A stretch of 63,937 nucleotides of DNA from Clostridium sp. (lineage in GTDB: Bacteria; Bacteroidota; Bacteroidia; Bacteroidales; Muribaculaceae): NCBI GenBank assembly GCA_023666615.1, contig JAMPBQ010000001.1, forward strand, positions 309,186 to 373,122. The letters run 5' to 3'. Both the position numbers and the translations under genes were made by a program. The notes below the pieces were generated by a model. The model saw only the letters and a program-made list of their open reading frames with translations, did no database searches and was not told the DNA's origin. Numbering within the stretch: the stretch's first letter is position 1; the number at the start of each line of letters is the position of its first letter. Shown here piece after piece: positions 15,476 to 24,433 of this stretch.

Positions 15476-16687
15476 ATGAATAGCAGGATTTTTTTGTTGG
15501 CGGCTTTGCTTCTTTGCCTGAGCGCATGCGGCAAGCCGAAGGGCACCGCCTCGGAGGCGGTTCAGGCCGCGGAGGAGGCAGAGTTGACGCTTGGTGCAGA
15601 GCGCGTGGGCGAGTATTTGCCTATGCTTGAGGGCAAGCGAGTGGCTTTGTTTTCGAATCACACCGGCATATTGCCTGATGGCAGGCATACGCTGGATGTG
15701 TTGATTGACAGCGGTATGAATGTGCAATGCGTGTTCTCGCCCGAGCATGGATTCCGAGGCACGGCCGACGCTGGCGAGCAGGTGAGCAGTGGTGTTGACG
15801 AGCAGACCGGCGTGTCGTTGGTGTCGCTCTATGGCAAGGGCCACGCCCAAGCCATGGAGGAGGCTCTTGATTCTGTAGACGCGGTGGTGGTTGACATTCA
15901 GGACGTTGGCCTGCGTTACTATACCTATTACTGCACGATGATAGAATTGATGGACGCCTGCGCTCGCCGAGGGCTTGACTTCGTGGTGCTTGACCGCCCA
16001 AATCCCAACGGCATGTACGTCGATGGCCCGATTCTTGACATGAAATACGAGTCTGGGGTGGGGAGGCTGCCCATACCCGTGGTGCATGGCCTGACGCTAG
16101 GCGAGATGGCGCAGATGGCCAATGGCGAAGGCTGGCTTAAGAGCGGAGAGAAGGCCAATCTGAAGGTGGTGCCTTTGAAGGGATACGGGCATCAGACGCG
16201 ATATGAGCTGCCGGTGCCCCCGTCGCCCAATCTCCCCAACATGAAATCAATCTATCTTTATCCGTCACTGTGCTATTTTGAAGCAACTCCCGTCAGCCTC
16301 GGACGCGGCACTGACAAGCCCTTTCAGATTTATGGGCATCCTGACATGAAGAACCGCGACTTTAGCTTCACGCCGCGAAGCGTGCCCGGGGCGAAAAACC
16401 CGCCACAGCTCGACGTGCTCTGCTACGGCGTGGACTTGAGCGGCCTTGACGATGAAGAGATTATAGGCAAGGGCATAAACCTTGAATATGTCATTGACGC
16501 ATACCGTGACCTCGGAATGCCGGAAAACGAATTTTTCAGGTCGTTTTTTGAACTCTTGATAGGCGACGGCGATATACGCGGCATGATAGTTGATGGCAAG
16601 TCGGCCGATGAGATAAAGGCCACTTGGGCCGAAGATGTCGAGAGCTTCAAGCAACAGCGTCGCAAGTATCTTCTATATTCAGAATAA
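15476..16687 (+). CDS. DUF1343 / NamZ-like exo-muramidase lipoprotein
   Basis: Family DUF1343, whose characterised members (NamZ) release N-acetylmuramic acid from the non-reducing end of peptidoglycan glycans. A lipoprotein signal ends at LLLCLSAC (Cys18). Family blocks are plain: VALFSNHTGILPDG, FSPEHGFRGTADAGE, DIQDVGLRYYTYYCTM, VLDRPNPNG and SLGRGTDKPFQ. The 403-residue length is typical. It would act in the periplasm or at the surface in wall recycling. A symporter gene follows after about 100 bases and a WYL regulator after that, so a MurNAc or amino-sugar uptake role for the set is plausible but inferred. Confidence 0.85.
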   Translation: MNSRIFLLAALLLCLSACGKPKGTASEAVQAAEEAELTLGAERVGEYLPMLEGKRVALFSNHTGILPDGRHTLDVLIDSGMNVQCVFSPEHGFRGTADAGEQVSSGVDEQTGVSLVSLYGKGHAQAMEEALDSVDAVVVDIQDVGLRYYTYYCTMIELMDACARRGLDFVVLDRPNPNGMYVDGPILDMKYESGVGRLPIPVVHGLTLGEMAQMANGEGWLKSGEKANLKVVPLKGYGHQTRYELPVPPSPNLPNMKSIYLYPSLCYFEATPVSLGRGTDKPFQIYGHPDMKNRDFSFTPRSVPGAKNPPQLDVLCYGVDLSGLDDEEIIGKGINLEYVIDAYRDLGMPENEFFRSFFELLIGDGDIRGMIVDGKSADEIKATWAEDVESFKQQRRKYLLYSE

Positions 16688-16787
16688 AATCTGAAAAAGG
16701 CAGCGTAAATCATTAAGCGATAGAAAATTCCATTCCGATTTCCTTGGACTAAAGAATCTCGTTTATAATCAAAGCAATAAGAATCAA

Positions 16788-18242
16788 GTGTCTACTTCAA
16801 TAATAGTAATCATAACTATCGCGGCGTATTTCGCCCTGCTTATGTTTGTGTCATGGCGGGCAGGGCGCGGCAGCGACAACTCAACATTTTTCACCGGCAA
16901 CCGCAAGGCGCCGTGGCCGCTTGTGGCCTTGGCCACCATTGGCGCGGCCATATCGGGCGTCACGTTCATATCCGTTCCCGGTATGGTGGCGGCCAAGGGC
17001 TACAGCTATCTGCAAATGATGCTGGGCTTCATAGTGGGGTATATGGTTGTGGCCTTTGTGCTCGTGCCGATGTTCTACAAGAGGAATCTAATTTCCATTT
17101 ACGGCTATTTGGAGCAAAGGTTTGGCGCCAATACATACAAGTCCGGGGCATGGATATTTTTCATCTCCAAGATGCTTGGGGCTGCGGTGCGTTTCTTTGT
17201 CGTGTGCGCGGTGCTTCAGCTCCTCGTGTTCGGCCCTCTGCATGTGCCGTTTGAGCTCAACGTGATAGTGACCATAGCTCTGATATGGCTCTACACGATG
17301 CAGGGCGGAGTAAAGACCGTGCTGTGGACCGATTCCATAAAGAGCTTTTGCCTTGTGGCCTCGGTGGTCTTGTGCATATATTTTGTATCGGTTAACTTGG
17401 GCTATAGCGCTGGCGACGCCGTGAGCTCAATATTCAGCCACCCCACTAGCCGAATGTTCTATTTCGACGACCCGTCCTCGCCGTTGTACTTTTGGAAGCA
17501 GTTCATTGCGGGAATATTCATGGTCATCGCCATGACCGGGCTTGACCAGGATATGATGCAGCGCAACCTTGCCTGCGCCAACTCAAAAAACTCGCAGAAG
17601 AACATCATTGTGAGCAGCATCGTGCAATTCTTTGTGATCGCGCTCTTCCTCCTTTTGGGCACGCTGTTGGTTATCTTCCTTGACAGCAATGGCATAGAAC
17701 GGCCTGAAAAGAGCGATGATATATTCGGGCTTGTCGCCACGCATTCTTCTATGCCGGTGATTGTCACCATTTTATTTATCTTGGGTCTTGTAGCCGCGGC
17801 GTACTCTGCGGCCGGGTCAGCCTTGACGTCGCTCACCACCTCCTTCACCGTGGATGTGCTGCAGGCGCACAAAAAGAACGACGAAGAGAAGCTGACGCGC
17901 ACACGCAAGGGCGTGCATGTGGCAATGTCAGTGATAATGGGCTTGATAATAATAGCCTTCTACTACATAAGCGAGCAGGACGCCATATCGGCCGTGTACA
18001 CCTTCGCCTCCTACACCTACGGGCCTATCCTCGGCCTCTTCGCCTTTGGCATGCTAAGCAAGCATCAGGTGAAGGACCATATGGTGCCGGTGGCGTGCAT
18101 TATGGCGCCTATCCTCAGCTGGTGCCTGCAATGGGCGCTCAATCGATGGTTTGGCTATCACATAAGCTTTGAGCTTCTTCTGATTAACGCCCTCTTCACG
18201 ATGGGCGGCCTGTGGCTCTTGCGGAAAAGATCAACAAACTGA
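16788..18242 (+). CDS. sodium:solute symporter (SSS family)
   Basis: A 484-residue inner-membrane symporter with about 13 hydrophobic segments. SSS features: WRAGRGSDNSTFFTGNRK after the first helix, then ATIGAAISGVTFISVPG, MQGGVKTVLWTDSIK and AAYSAAGSALTSLTTSF. Members import sugars, sialic acids or amino acids with Na+. The substrate is not readable, but the place behind a NamZ-like muramidase points to an amino sugar or peptidoglycan product. The start is GTG at 16788; no ATG fits as well. Six bases separate it from the WYL regulator. Confidence 0.85.
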   Translation: MSTSIIVIITIAAYFALLMFVSWRAGRGSDNSTFFTGNRKAPWPLVALATIGAAISGVTFISVPGMVAAKGYSYLQMMLGFIVGYMVVAFVLVPMFYKRNLISIYGYLEQRFGANTYKSGAWIFFISKMLGAAVRFFVVCAVLQLLVFGPLHVPFELNVIVTIALIWLYTMQGGVKTVLWTDSIKSFCLVASVVLCIYFVSVNLGYSAGDAVSSIFSHPTSRMFYFDDPSSPLYFWKQFIAGIFMVIAMTGLDQDMMQRNLACANSKNSQKNIIVSSIVQFFVIALFLLLGTLLVIFLDSNGIERPEKSDDIFGLVATHSSMPVIVTILFILGLVAAAYSAAGSALTSLTTSFTVDVLQAHKKNDEEKLTRTRKGVHVAMSVIMGLIIIAFYYISEQDAISAVYTFASYTYGPILGLFAFGMLSKHQVKDHMVPVACIMAPILSWCLQWALNRWFGYHISFELLLINALFTMGGLWLLRKRSTN

Positions 18243-18248
18243 TACGTT

Positions 18249-19142
18249 ATGGCACGCGACCTCCTTTCACGTTACCTTTGGCTTATCGATCTTATTAAGA
18301 GATACGGGCGAGTTAGCCGCGCGGAAATCAACGAGCAATGGAAGAAATCGCGCCTTGGCAACGGGGAGGACATGCCGAGACGCACCTTCTACAACTACCG
18401 CGAGGCGATAGCCGAACTCTTCAACATTGAAATCCAGTGCGACGCGTCGACTTATGAATATTACATCGATGAGGGCACCGCGCAACAAGAGAGCGTGACG
18501 GCATGGCTGCTTGATTCCACGGCCACCAACAATATGATCACATCCTCGCGCGATATCGCCGACAAGGTGTTTTTGGAGAACGTGCCTTCAGCGCGCCAGC
18601 ACCTGCCCACGGTGATGGAATCCTTGAGGGGAAACATATCCCTGCTTTTTGACTATCACCCTTACAGCCGGAGCCGGGCCACCAAGGACGTGGAGCTAGA
18701 GCCATATTTCACGAAGATATTCAAGCAAAGGTGGTACGTTGTCGGGCGCAATGTGCAAGATGAGAAAATAAAGACTTACGCCTTGGACCGCATCACCGAC
18801 ATAAAGCTTACTGGGCGCAAATTCAAGACGCCGGCCGATTTCTGCGCGGCGGATTATTTCAAGCACGCGTTTGGCATCATTGTGGACCAAGGGGAGGTGA
18901 AGACGATAAGGCTAAGCGCAAATTCCACCCAGGCGAAATATTTCCGCGCCTTGCCGCTGCACCCCTCGCAGCAGGAATACGCCCATGACCAATATTCAAT
19001 TTTTGAATACCGCATGCGCATCACCCCCGACCTTGTCAACGAGCTCCTGAGCTATGGCTCGAGAATCACCATATTGGGCCCGGCCGAGCTGAAGGCGGCA
19101 ATCACCACCGAGCTGCGAAAATCGCTTTCGAATTACGAATAG
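18249..19142 (+). CDS. WYL-domain transcriptional regulator
   Basis: A 297-residue regulator. An N-terminal helix-turn-helix-like region (LIDLIKRYGRVSRAEINEQW, MPRRTFYNYREAIAELF) leads to a WYL domain centred on KQRWYVVGRN and IKTYALDRI (about residues 158-180) and a C-terminal WCX-like region. WYL proteins bind nucleic-acid-like or small ligands and control DNA binding. It is six bases behind the symporter and ahead of the SusC promoter, so it may control one or both. Confidence 0.85.
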   Translation: MARDLLSRYLWLIDLIKRYGRVSRAEINEQWKKSRLGNGEDMPRRTFYNYREAIAELFNIEIQCDASTYEYYIDEGTAQQESVTAWLLDSTATNNMITSSRDIADKVFLENVPSARQHLPTVMESLRGNISLLFDYHPYSRSRATKDVELEPYFTKIFKQRWYVVGRNVQDEKIKTYALDRITDIKLTGRKFKTPADFCAADYFKHAFGIIVDQGEVKTIRLSANSTQAKYFRALPLHPSQQEYAHDQYSIFEYRMRITPDLVNELLSYGSRITILGPAELKAAITTELRKSLSNYE

Positions 19143-19328
19143 CGAGGCGGGCAGTGTCTCGCAATCCCATCCAATATTTCGTTTCAGCGAGTCTCAACTT
19201 ATTTGAAGCTCACTGGTTGATGTAGTATAAGCCATTGCTTGATAGTACGTTTTACGACATTTTGTTTCAAGATAACTGATGAGACATATTAGGGGGCGGA
19301 AATTTTTAATTTCGGCATAGGTTGGCGT

Positions 19329-19336
19329 TAACTTTG
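19329..19336 (+). promoter_or_regulatory. -7 box for the susCD operon
   Basis: TAACTTTG, followed by a ~70-base leader to susC. The 267-base gap upstream (19143-19409) shows no gene; it is the natural place for a regulator site. Confidence 0.6.
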
Positions 19337-19409
19337 CGAAAAATCAAAACAACGAAACGGCAATCTGATACCAATCATTAGCCATGAAACAAATCATCAA
19401 CATTCAACT

Positions 19410-22400
19410 ATGAAGCAGTGCAAATCATCATTCACGAGGATTGCTTTTAAGTCGCTGTCAGCAGCGGCTCTGCTGGCGATAGGATGCCCCACCGCAATCC
19501 ACGCCAACAGCTATCCATCAGCCTCTGCCCAAACATCATCTGTAATTGCCGGCATGGTGACGGATGAGAACGGCGAACCGATAATCGGCGCGTCAGTGCG
19601 CGTGAAGGGAGGCAAAGACGCCGTAACAACAGACATTGACGGCAAATTCCGAATCAACGCGTCGGCCGGCCAGCAGCTGGAATTCGCCTACGTAGGCTGC
19701 AAGCCTGTGACAGCCGCGGCCTCGGAGGGCATGGTCATCAAGCTCAGCGAGGATTCGCAAGTGCTGGGCGAAGTGGTGGTGCTTGGCTACAACACAGTGA
19801 AGAAATCAGACTTGACCGGCTCAGTTGCCTCGATGGGCAACGCCGACCTCCTGCGCAGCGGCCTCACCAACGCCGCAGGCTCAATGCAGGGCAGCATTCC
19901 CGGCGTCACGATCCAAAAGGCCAACAACAAGCCGGGCGGCGACTACAACATATTGATTCGCGGCCTTAACACCATCAGCGGCTCCACCGCGCCTCTGGTA
20001 GTGGTCGACGGCGTGCCCGGGGCATCCTTGGCCAACATTAATCCTGACGACATTGAACAAATCGACATTCTGAAGGACGCCTCCTCTACGGCCATCTACG
20101 GTTCGCGCGCCACCAACGGCGTTGTCATCGTCACCACAAAGCGAGGCAAGGAAGGCAAGCCCACCATCAGCTACAGCGGCTATGTGGGCTTCAGGGAATA
20201 TATGAACATCCCTGAATTCATGAGCGGGCCCGAATACGTGCAGCTGGCGCGCGAGGCCGCGAGAGCAAGCAATAACAACAATTATAAGGACGACGCCAAT
20301 GTGTTCACGGCGTCAGAGCTCGAGGCCATAGCCACGGGCAACTATTTTGATTGGGTGGAAGCCGGCTCGAAGAACGCCTTCACCACTAACCATACCATAC
20401 AGGCCTCCGGCGGCAATAACTACGTGACCTACGCCCTCTCAGGCGGCGTAGCCTACGACGACGGCCTGGTGAAGCCCCAGACATACACGCGCTATAACAT
20501 CCGCTCAGTTGTTGACGTTCGGCTCAACGAAAAATTCAGCTTCGGCATCAACCTCTACGGCACGCATTCCATCCGCGACACGGGCAACTCTGACGTGCTG
20601 CAGGACCTTCTGCGCATGCGCCCCACTTACCACCCCAATGACCTGGTGACAGGCGAAGAGTGCTGGGCATACTCCAACGGCCAGTACAACCCGTTGATTG
20701 CCATGAAGAACGAATACAATAAGACAAAGCAGTACAATCTTCTTGGCAACATCTATCTCTCCCTTACCCCGGTGAAGGGCCTGACGCTTAAGACAATGTT
20801 CTCGCCGAACATCACCATGAATGAAATAGGGCAATACCGAGGCAAATACACGAAGGCCAACAAGGGGCAGAACGATGACACGAGCAACTACGCTAAAAAT
20901 ACATATACCAACTGGGTATGGGACAACGTGGCCAATTATTCCCTTAACATTCAGGACAAGCACCGCATCGACCTCACCGGCGTATTCTCAATGCTCCAAA
21001 ACCAATACGAGCGCCTCTATGGCCTTGGCAATGGACTTTCATTCAACTCCCTTTGGTACAACCTGCAGGGCGGTTCGGCAAAGAACTCCTCGCAATCCGA
21101 CTATACGAAGAGCAATCTGATGTCCTACCTCGGCCGCGTACAATACGCCTACGATGAAAGATACATCCTTACAGCCAGCATCCGCTTTGATGGTTCGTCA
21201 AAGCTCGCCGACGGACACAAGTGGGCAAGCTTCCCCTCAGTGGCTGTGGCATGGCGCGCTTCCAACGAGGCATTCCTGCGCGAGCTGACATGGCTCAACA
21301 ACCTCAAGCTGAGGATAAGCTATGGCCAGACCGGCAATGACAACACCAGCCCCTACGGCACGGCCGGCTCAATCAGCGGCGCACAGTACTATACATTCGG
21401 CACCGGCGATGTAATCGGCTATCTGCCCAACAACCTTCGCAACCTCGAGCTCGGCTGGGAACGCACAAAGGAATGGAACTACGGCATCGACTTCGGATTC
21501 TTCGGCGGACGCCTGGCCGGCAGCATCGACTACTACCGGCGCACCACCAGCGACCTGATCATGAACAAGACCGTGCCCGTCACTTCCGGCTACACTTCAG
21601 TTAAGGCCAACGTAGGTACAGTGCGCAACGAAGGCTTTGAGTTTAGCCTTAGCACCGAAAACATCCACACAAAGGACTTCACTTGGCACACGACATTCAA
21701 TGTATCGTACAACAAGAATAAAATCGTAGACCTGCAATATAAGGAAGACCTCTCCTCAAGGGCCCAGGCATTCGACGGCATGCAAGGCGACTACAGCAAC
21801 CTGTGGATAATAGGCCAGCCCATCGACCTCAACTTCAACCTCGTGCAGACCGGCATCTGGCAGCTCGACGAGGCGGAAGAGGCCGCAAAATACGGCTGCA
21901 AGCCCGGACAATACAAATTCCTTGACGTAAACGGAGATGGAGCATACACCGACGCCGACCGCCAGATCGACGGCAAGCGCACGCCCGACTGGATAGGCGG
22001 CATGACCAACACATTCACATACCGCGGATTCGACCTTGCCTTCGCCCTCAACTTCCAGACCGGGGCCCGCATGCGCAACCAATTCTTCGTGTCTTACGCA
22101 TCAGAAGGAAATGCCCTCAACTTCAACAACCTTCGCCGCGACTACTGGACGCCTGAAAATCCGACCAACGCTTATGCACAACCCTCAAACCAAGGCAGCT
22201 ACGTGGGCAAGGCAGGCTCATGGGGCAACGCCAAATCGGAATCCACAGTGCGATTCACAAGCACCGACTATTTGAAGATCGGCTACATCACCCTTGGCTA
22301 CTCGCTCCCCAAAAATTGGATTGGCAAGGCCGGAATGACAAACCTGCGCGTATACGCCACGGTGCAGAACCCGTTCATCTGGAACGCCAAGTATGTGTTT

Positions 22401-22484
22401 GACCCCGAGCAGACAAACACCAGCATCAACACCACCGACTTTATGACACGCAATTGGCTCCTCGGCGTCAATGTATCATTCTAA
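19410..22484 (+). CDS. susC: SusC/RagA-type TonB-dependent transporter
   Basis: Outer-membrane importer of oligosaccharides. The order is signal peptide (about 1-33), carboxypeptidase-D-like domain (about 44-118, GMVTDENGEPIIGASVRVKG), TonB-box region (LGEVVVLGYNTVKKSDLTGS), plug with IRGLNTISG and VVDGVPG and the SusC hallmark DILKDASSTAIYGSRATNG, then the 22-strand barrel ending LLGVNVSF. 1024 residues is usual. SusD follows 12 bases later, and the two form the bag-lid complex. The enzymes downstream suggest a uronic-acid-containing glycan as cargo. Confidence 0.95.
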   Translation: MKQCKSSFTRIAFKSLSAAALLAIGCPTAIHANSYPSASAQTSSVIAGMVTDENGEPIIGASVRVKGGKDAVTTDIDGKFRINASAGQQLEFAYVGCKPVTAAASEGMVIKLSEDSQVLGEVVVLGYNTVKKSDLTGSVASMGNADLLRSGLTNAAGSMQGSIPGVTIQKANNKPGGDYNILIRGLNTISGSTAPLVVVDGVPGASLANINPDDIEQIDILKDASSTAIYGSRATNGVVIVTTKRGKEGKPTISYSGYVGFREYMNIPEFMSGPEYVQLAREAARASNNNNYKDDANVFTASELEAIATGNYFDWVEAGSKNAFTTNHTIQASGGNNYVTYALSGGVAYDDGLVKPQTYTRYNIRSVVDVRLNEKFSFGINLYGTHSIRDTGNSDVLQDLLRMRPTYHPNDLVTGEECWAYSNGQYNPLIAMKNEYNKTKQYNLLGNIYLSLTPVKGLTLKTMFSPNITMNEIGQYRGKYTKANKGQNDDTSNYAKNTYTNWVWDNVANYSLNIQDKHRIDLTGVFSMLQNQYERLYGLGNGLSFNSLWYNLQGGSAKNSSQSDYTKSNLMSYLGRVQYAYDERYILTASIRFDGSSKLADGHKWASFPSVAVAWRASNEAFLRELTWLNNLKLRISYGQTGNDNTSPYGTAGSISGAQYYTFGTGDVIGYLPNNLRNLELGWERTKEWNYGIDFGFFGGRLAGSIDYYRRTTSDLIMNKTVPVTSGYTSVKANVGTVRNEGFEFSLSTENIHTKDFTWHTTFNVSYNKNKIVDLQYKEDLSSRAQAFDGMQGDYSNLWIIGQPIDLNFNLVQTGIWQLDEAEEAAKYGCKPGQYKFLDVNGDGAYTDADRQIDGKRTPDWIGGMTNTFTYRGFDLAFALNFQTGARMRNQFFVSYASEGNALNFNNLRRDYWTPENPTNAYAQPSNQGSYVGKAGSWGNAKSESTVRFTSTDYLKIGYITLGYSLPKNWIGKAGMTNLRVYATVQNPFIWNAKYVFDPEQTNTSINTTDFMTRNWLLGVNVSF

Positions 22485-22496
22485 TCAAATGCCAAT

Positions 22497-24320
22497 ATGA
22501 AAACTTTCAATATAATCGCCAAAGCCACGCTGGCCTCCGCGCTGATCGCATCGACGGCCTGCAGCGACTTCCTTGATGAAACCAATTACCACAGCCAATC
22601 GGCAGAGGATTACTACAAAACCGCCGTGGGCTATGAATCCCTGGTGAATGGCGCCTACAGCACCCTAAAGAGCGTCTATAACACCACCAACTACTATAGC
22701 CTCACCCAGCTTGGCACCGACATGAGCACCCAGGGCAACGGCAATGCCACAAACGCCCTCAACCAGTACACTGTGGACTATATGGCCGACAATGGGACAG
22801 TCTACAGCCAATGGACCGCTCTGTACACCGCGCTGAAAAACGTGAACGCCGCCATCAACCGAGCTGAATTTGTGACGACAAAATCACAGGACTTGCTCAA
22901 CGGCATGGACGAGACAAAGCTGGAGCAGCGAGTGGCCGAGGCGAAATTCATCCGCGCCCTCTACCTGTTTGAGATAGTTAAGAACTGGCACCAGGCTCCC
23001 CTAATCACAGAAGAGCCCACTTCGGCCTCAACTACCTCTCAGTTGGACAGCGCAGAGGACTTCTACACGCAGATTCTGGCGGACCTCAACGACGTGATTG
23101 GCTCGAAATTGCCTTGGAAGCAGACCTCGGCCGACTATGGCCGCGTATCGAAGGCTGCCGCCAAGCACCTGAAGGCCCTCGTGCTCCTCACCCGCGGATA
23201 CGAATCATTCGGCACGGCCGACGACTTCAAAAACGCTTACAGCCTGGCTGTAGACGTAATCAACAATTCGGGCCACCGCCTGCTTGACGACTACGCCGCT
23301 GTGCATCGCCAGAGCAATGAACAAAACGACGAAATCATCTTCCCGATCAATTTCTCGAGCGGCAATGGCGCCAACAACAATATCTGGACCGAATTCTACC
23401 TCTTCGTTTACCGCGAAGGTTGGGAGGATCTGAGCTTCTCAGGCATCTACTGCTGCGACTGGGCCACAGTCATGCCCACAAAATACACCTACCTGGCATT
23501 CGACTGGAAGAAGGACCACCGCACCGAGGTTACGTTCATGAGCCCCTACAACGGCGATCCCGCCACTTCGGTCGACGGCAGGGAATACGGCCAAAACTGG
23601 TTTGTAAGCACCGAGGGCATCAAGGTGCCCAAGGGCGAGCCCGTAATCCTCTTCCCCGAGCCCATTGAAAGCAACTACAAGCAATACACCGACGCCGAGA
23701 AGAGCGCATCAGTGGCCGACGGCCTCTATATCTTCAACTATCCCGAAGGATCATACGCTGATTGCGCCAACGATGACTATTACAAGGTGGGCTACCAGTC
23801 ATACAACGCAGCATGCCGCACATGGCTGCCCGTATGGAAATTCAAGGACGCCAACACCCGCTACAACTCTTCAGGCACAGTTGAGAACGGCACCCGAGAC
23901 ATCTACCTCTACCGCCTGGCCGAGACTTACCTCATCGCAGCCGAGGCAGCAGTCAAGGCCGGCGACAACGCCAACGCCCTGAAATACATCAACGCTGTGC
24001 GCAACCGCGCGTCAAACTATGCTTCAGAGTCTGGCCTGCCCGAATACACCGGCACTGTCACCCTTGACGACATCCTCGACGAGCGCGGCCTTGAGCTCTT
24101 TGGCGAGGCTCCCCGCTGGAACGACCTTCAGCGCACCGGCAAGCTTGCAGAGCGCGTGCTGAAATACAATTGGGACGCCAACAACATCACTGGCGGCCTG
24201 ATCAAGACCCAGCTCAGCCAGAGCACATTTGACAGCAAATACAAATATCGCCCCATCCCCACCTCATGGCTCAACACCCTGAGCAACGGCGCAGAGCTTG
24301 GCAACAACCCCGGCTGGTAA
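22497..24320 (+). CDS. susD: SusD/RagB glycan-binding lipoprotein
   Basis: Surface lipoprotein that captures glycan and closes the SusC channel. The lipobox ends at ASTAC (Cys22), followed by SDFLDETNYHSQSAEDYYKT, the typical SusD start. TPR-like helical repeats follow, with KFIRALYLFEIVKNWHQAPL and the C-terminal RNRASNYAS, ILDERGLELFGEAPRWNDL and FDSKYKYRPIPTSWLN blocks of the RagB/SusD family. 607 residues is average. It is co-transcribed with susC. Confidence 0.95.
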   Translation: MKTFNIIAKATLASALIASTACSDFLDETNYHSQSAEDYYKTAVGYESLVNGAYSTLKSVYNTTNYYSLTQLGTDMSTQGNGNATNALNQYTVDYMADNGTVYSQWTALYTALKNVNAAINRAEFVTTKSQDLLNGMDETKLEQRVAEAKFIRALYLFEIVKNWHQAPLITEEPTSASTTSQLDSAEDFYTQILADLNDVIGSKLPWKQTSADYGRVSKAAAKHLKALVLLTRGYESFGTADDFKNAYSLAVDVINNSGHRLLDDYAAVHRQSNEQNDEIIFPINFSSGNGANNNIWTEFYLFVYREGWEDLSFSGIYCCDWATVMPTKYTYLAFDWKKDHRTEVTFMSPYNGDPATSVDGREYGQNWFVSTEGIKVPKGEPVILFPEPIESNYKQYTDAEKSASVADGLYIFNYPEGSYADCANDDYYKVGYQSYNAACRTWLPVWKFKDANTRYNSSGTVENGTRDIYLYRLAETYLIAAEAAVKAGDNANALKYINAVRNRASNYASESGLPEYTGTVTLDDILDERGLELFGEAPRWNDLQRTGKLAERVLKYNWDANNITGGLIKTQLSQSTFDSKYKYRPIPTSWLNTLSNGAELGNNPGW

Positions 24321-24366
24321 TGGCTATTCAGGAAAGGAATTAGTTTTGGTATAATTGTTCTTGATT

Positions 24367-24400
24367 TGGGCTGTCGGTGTGATCAGCAGCGGCAGCCCTT
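24367..24400 (+). terminator. hairpin after susD
   Basis: GGGCTGTCG and CGGCAGCCC pair (one bulge) and are followed by TTATCTTT. It could attenuate transcription between susCD and the enzyme genes. Confidence 0.4.
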
Positions 24401-24433
24401 ATCTTTAACCCTTTATTATTTGCAAGAAAAAAT

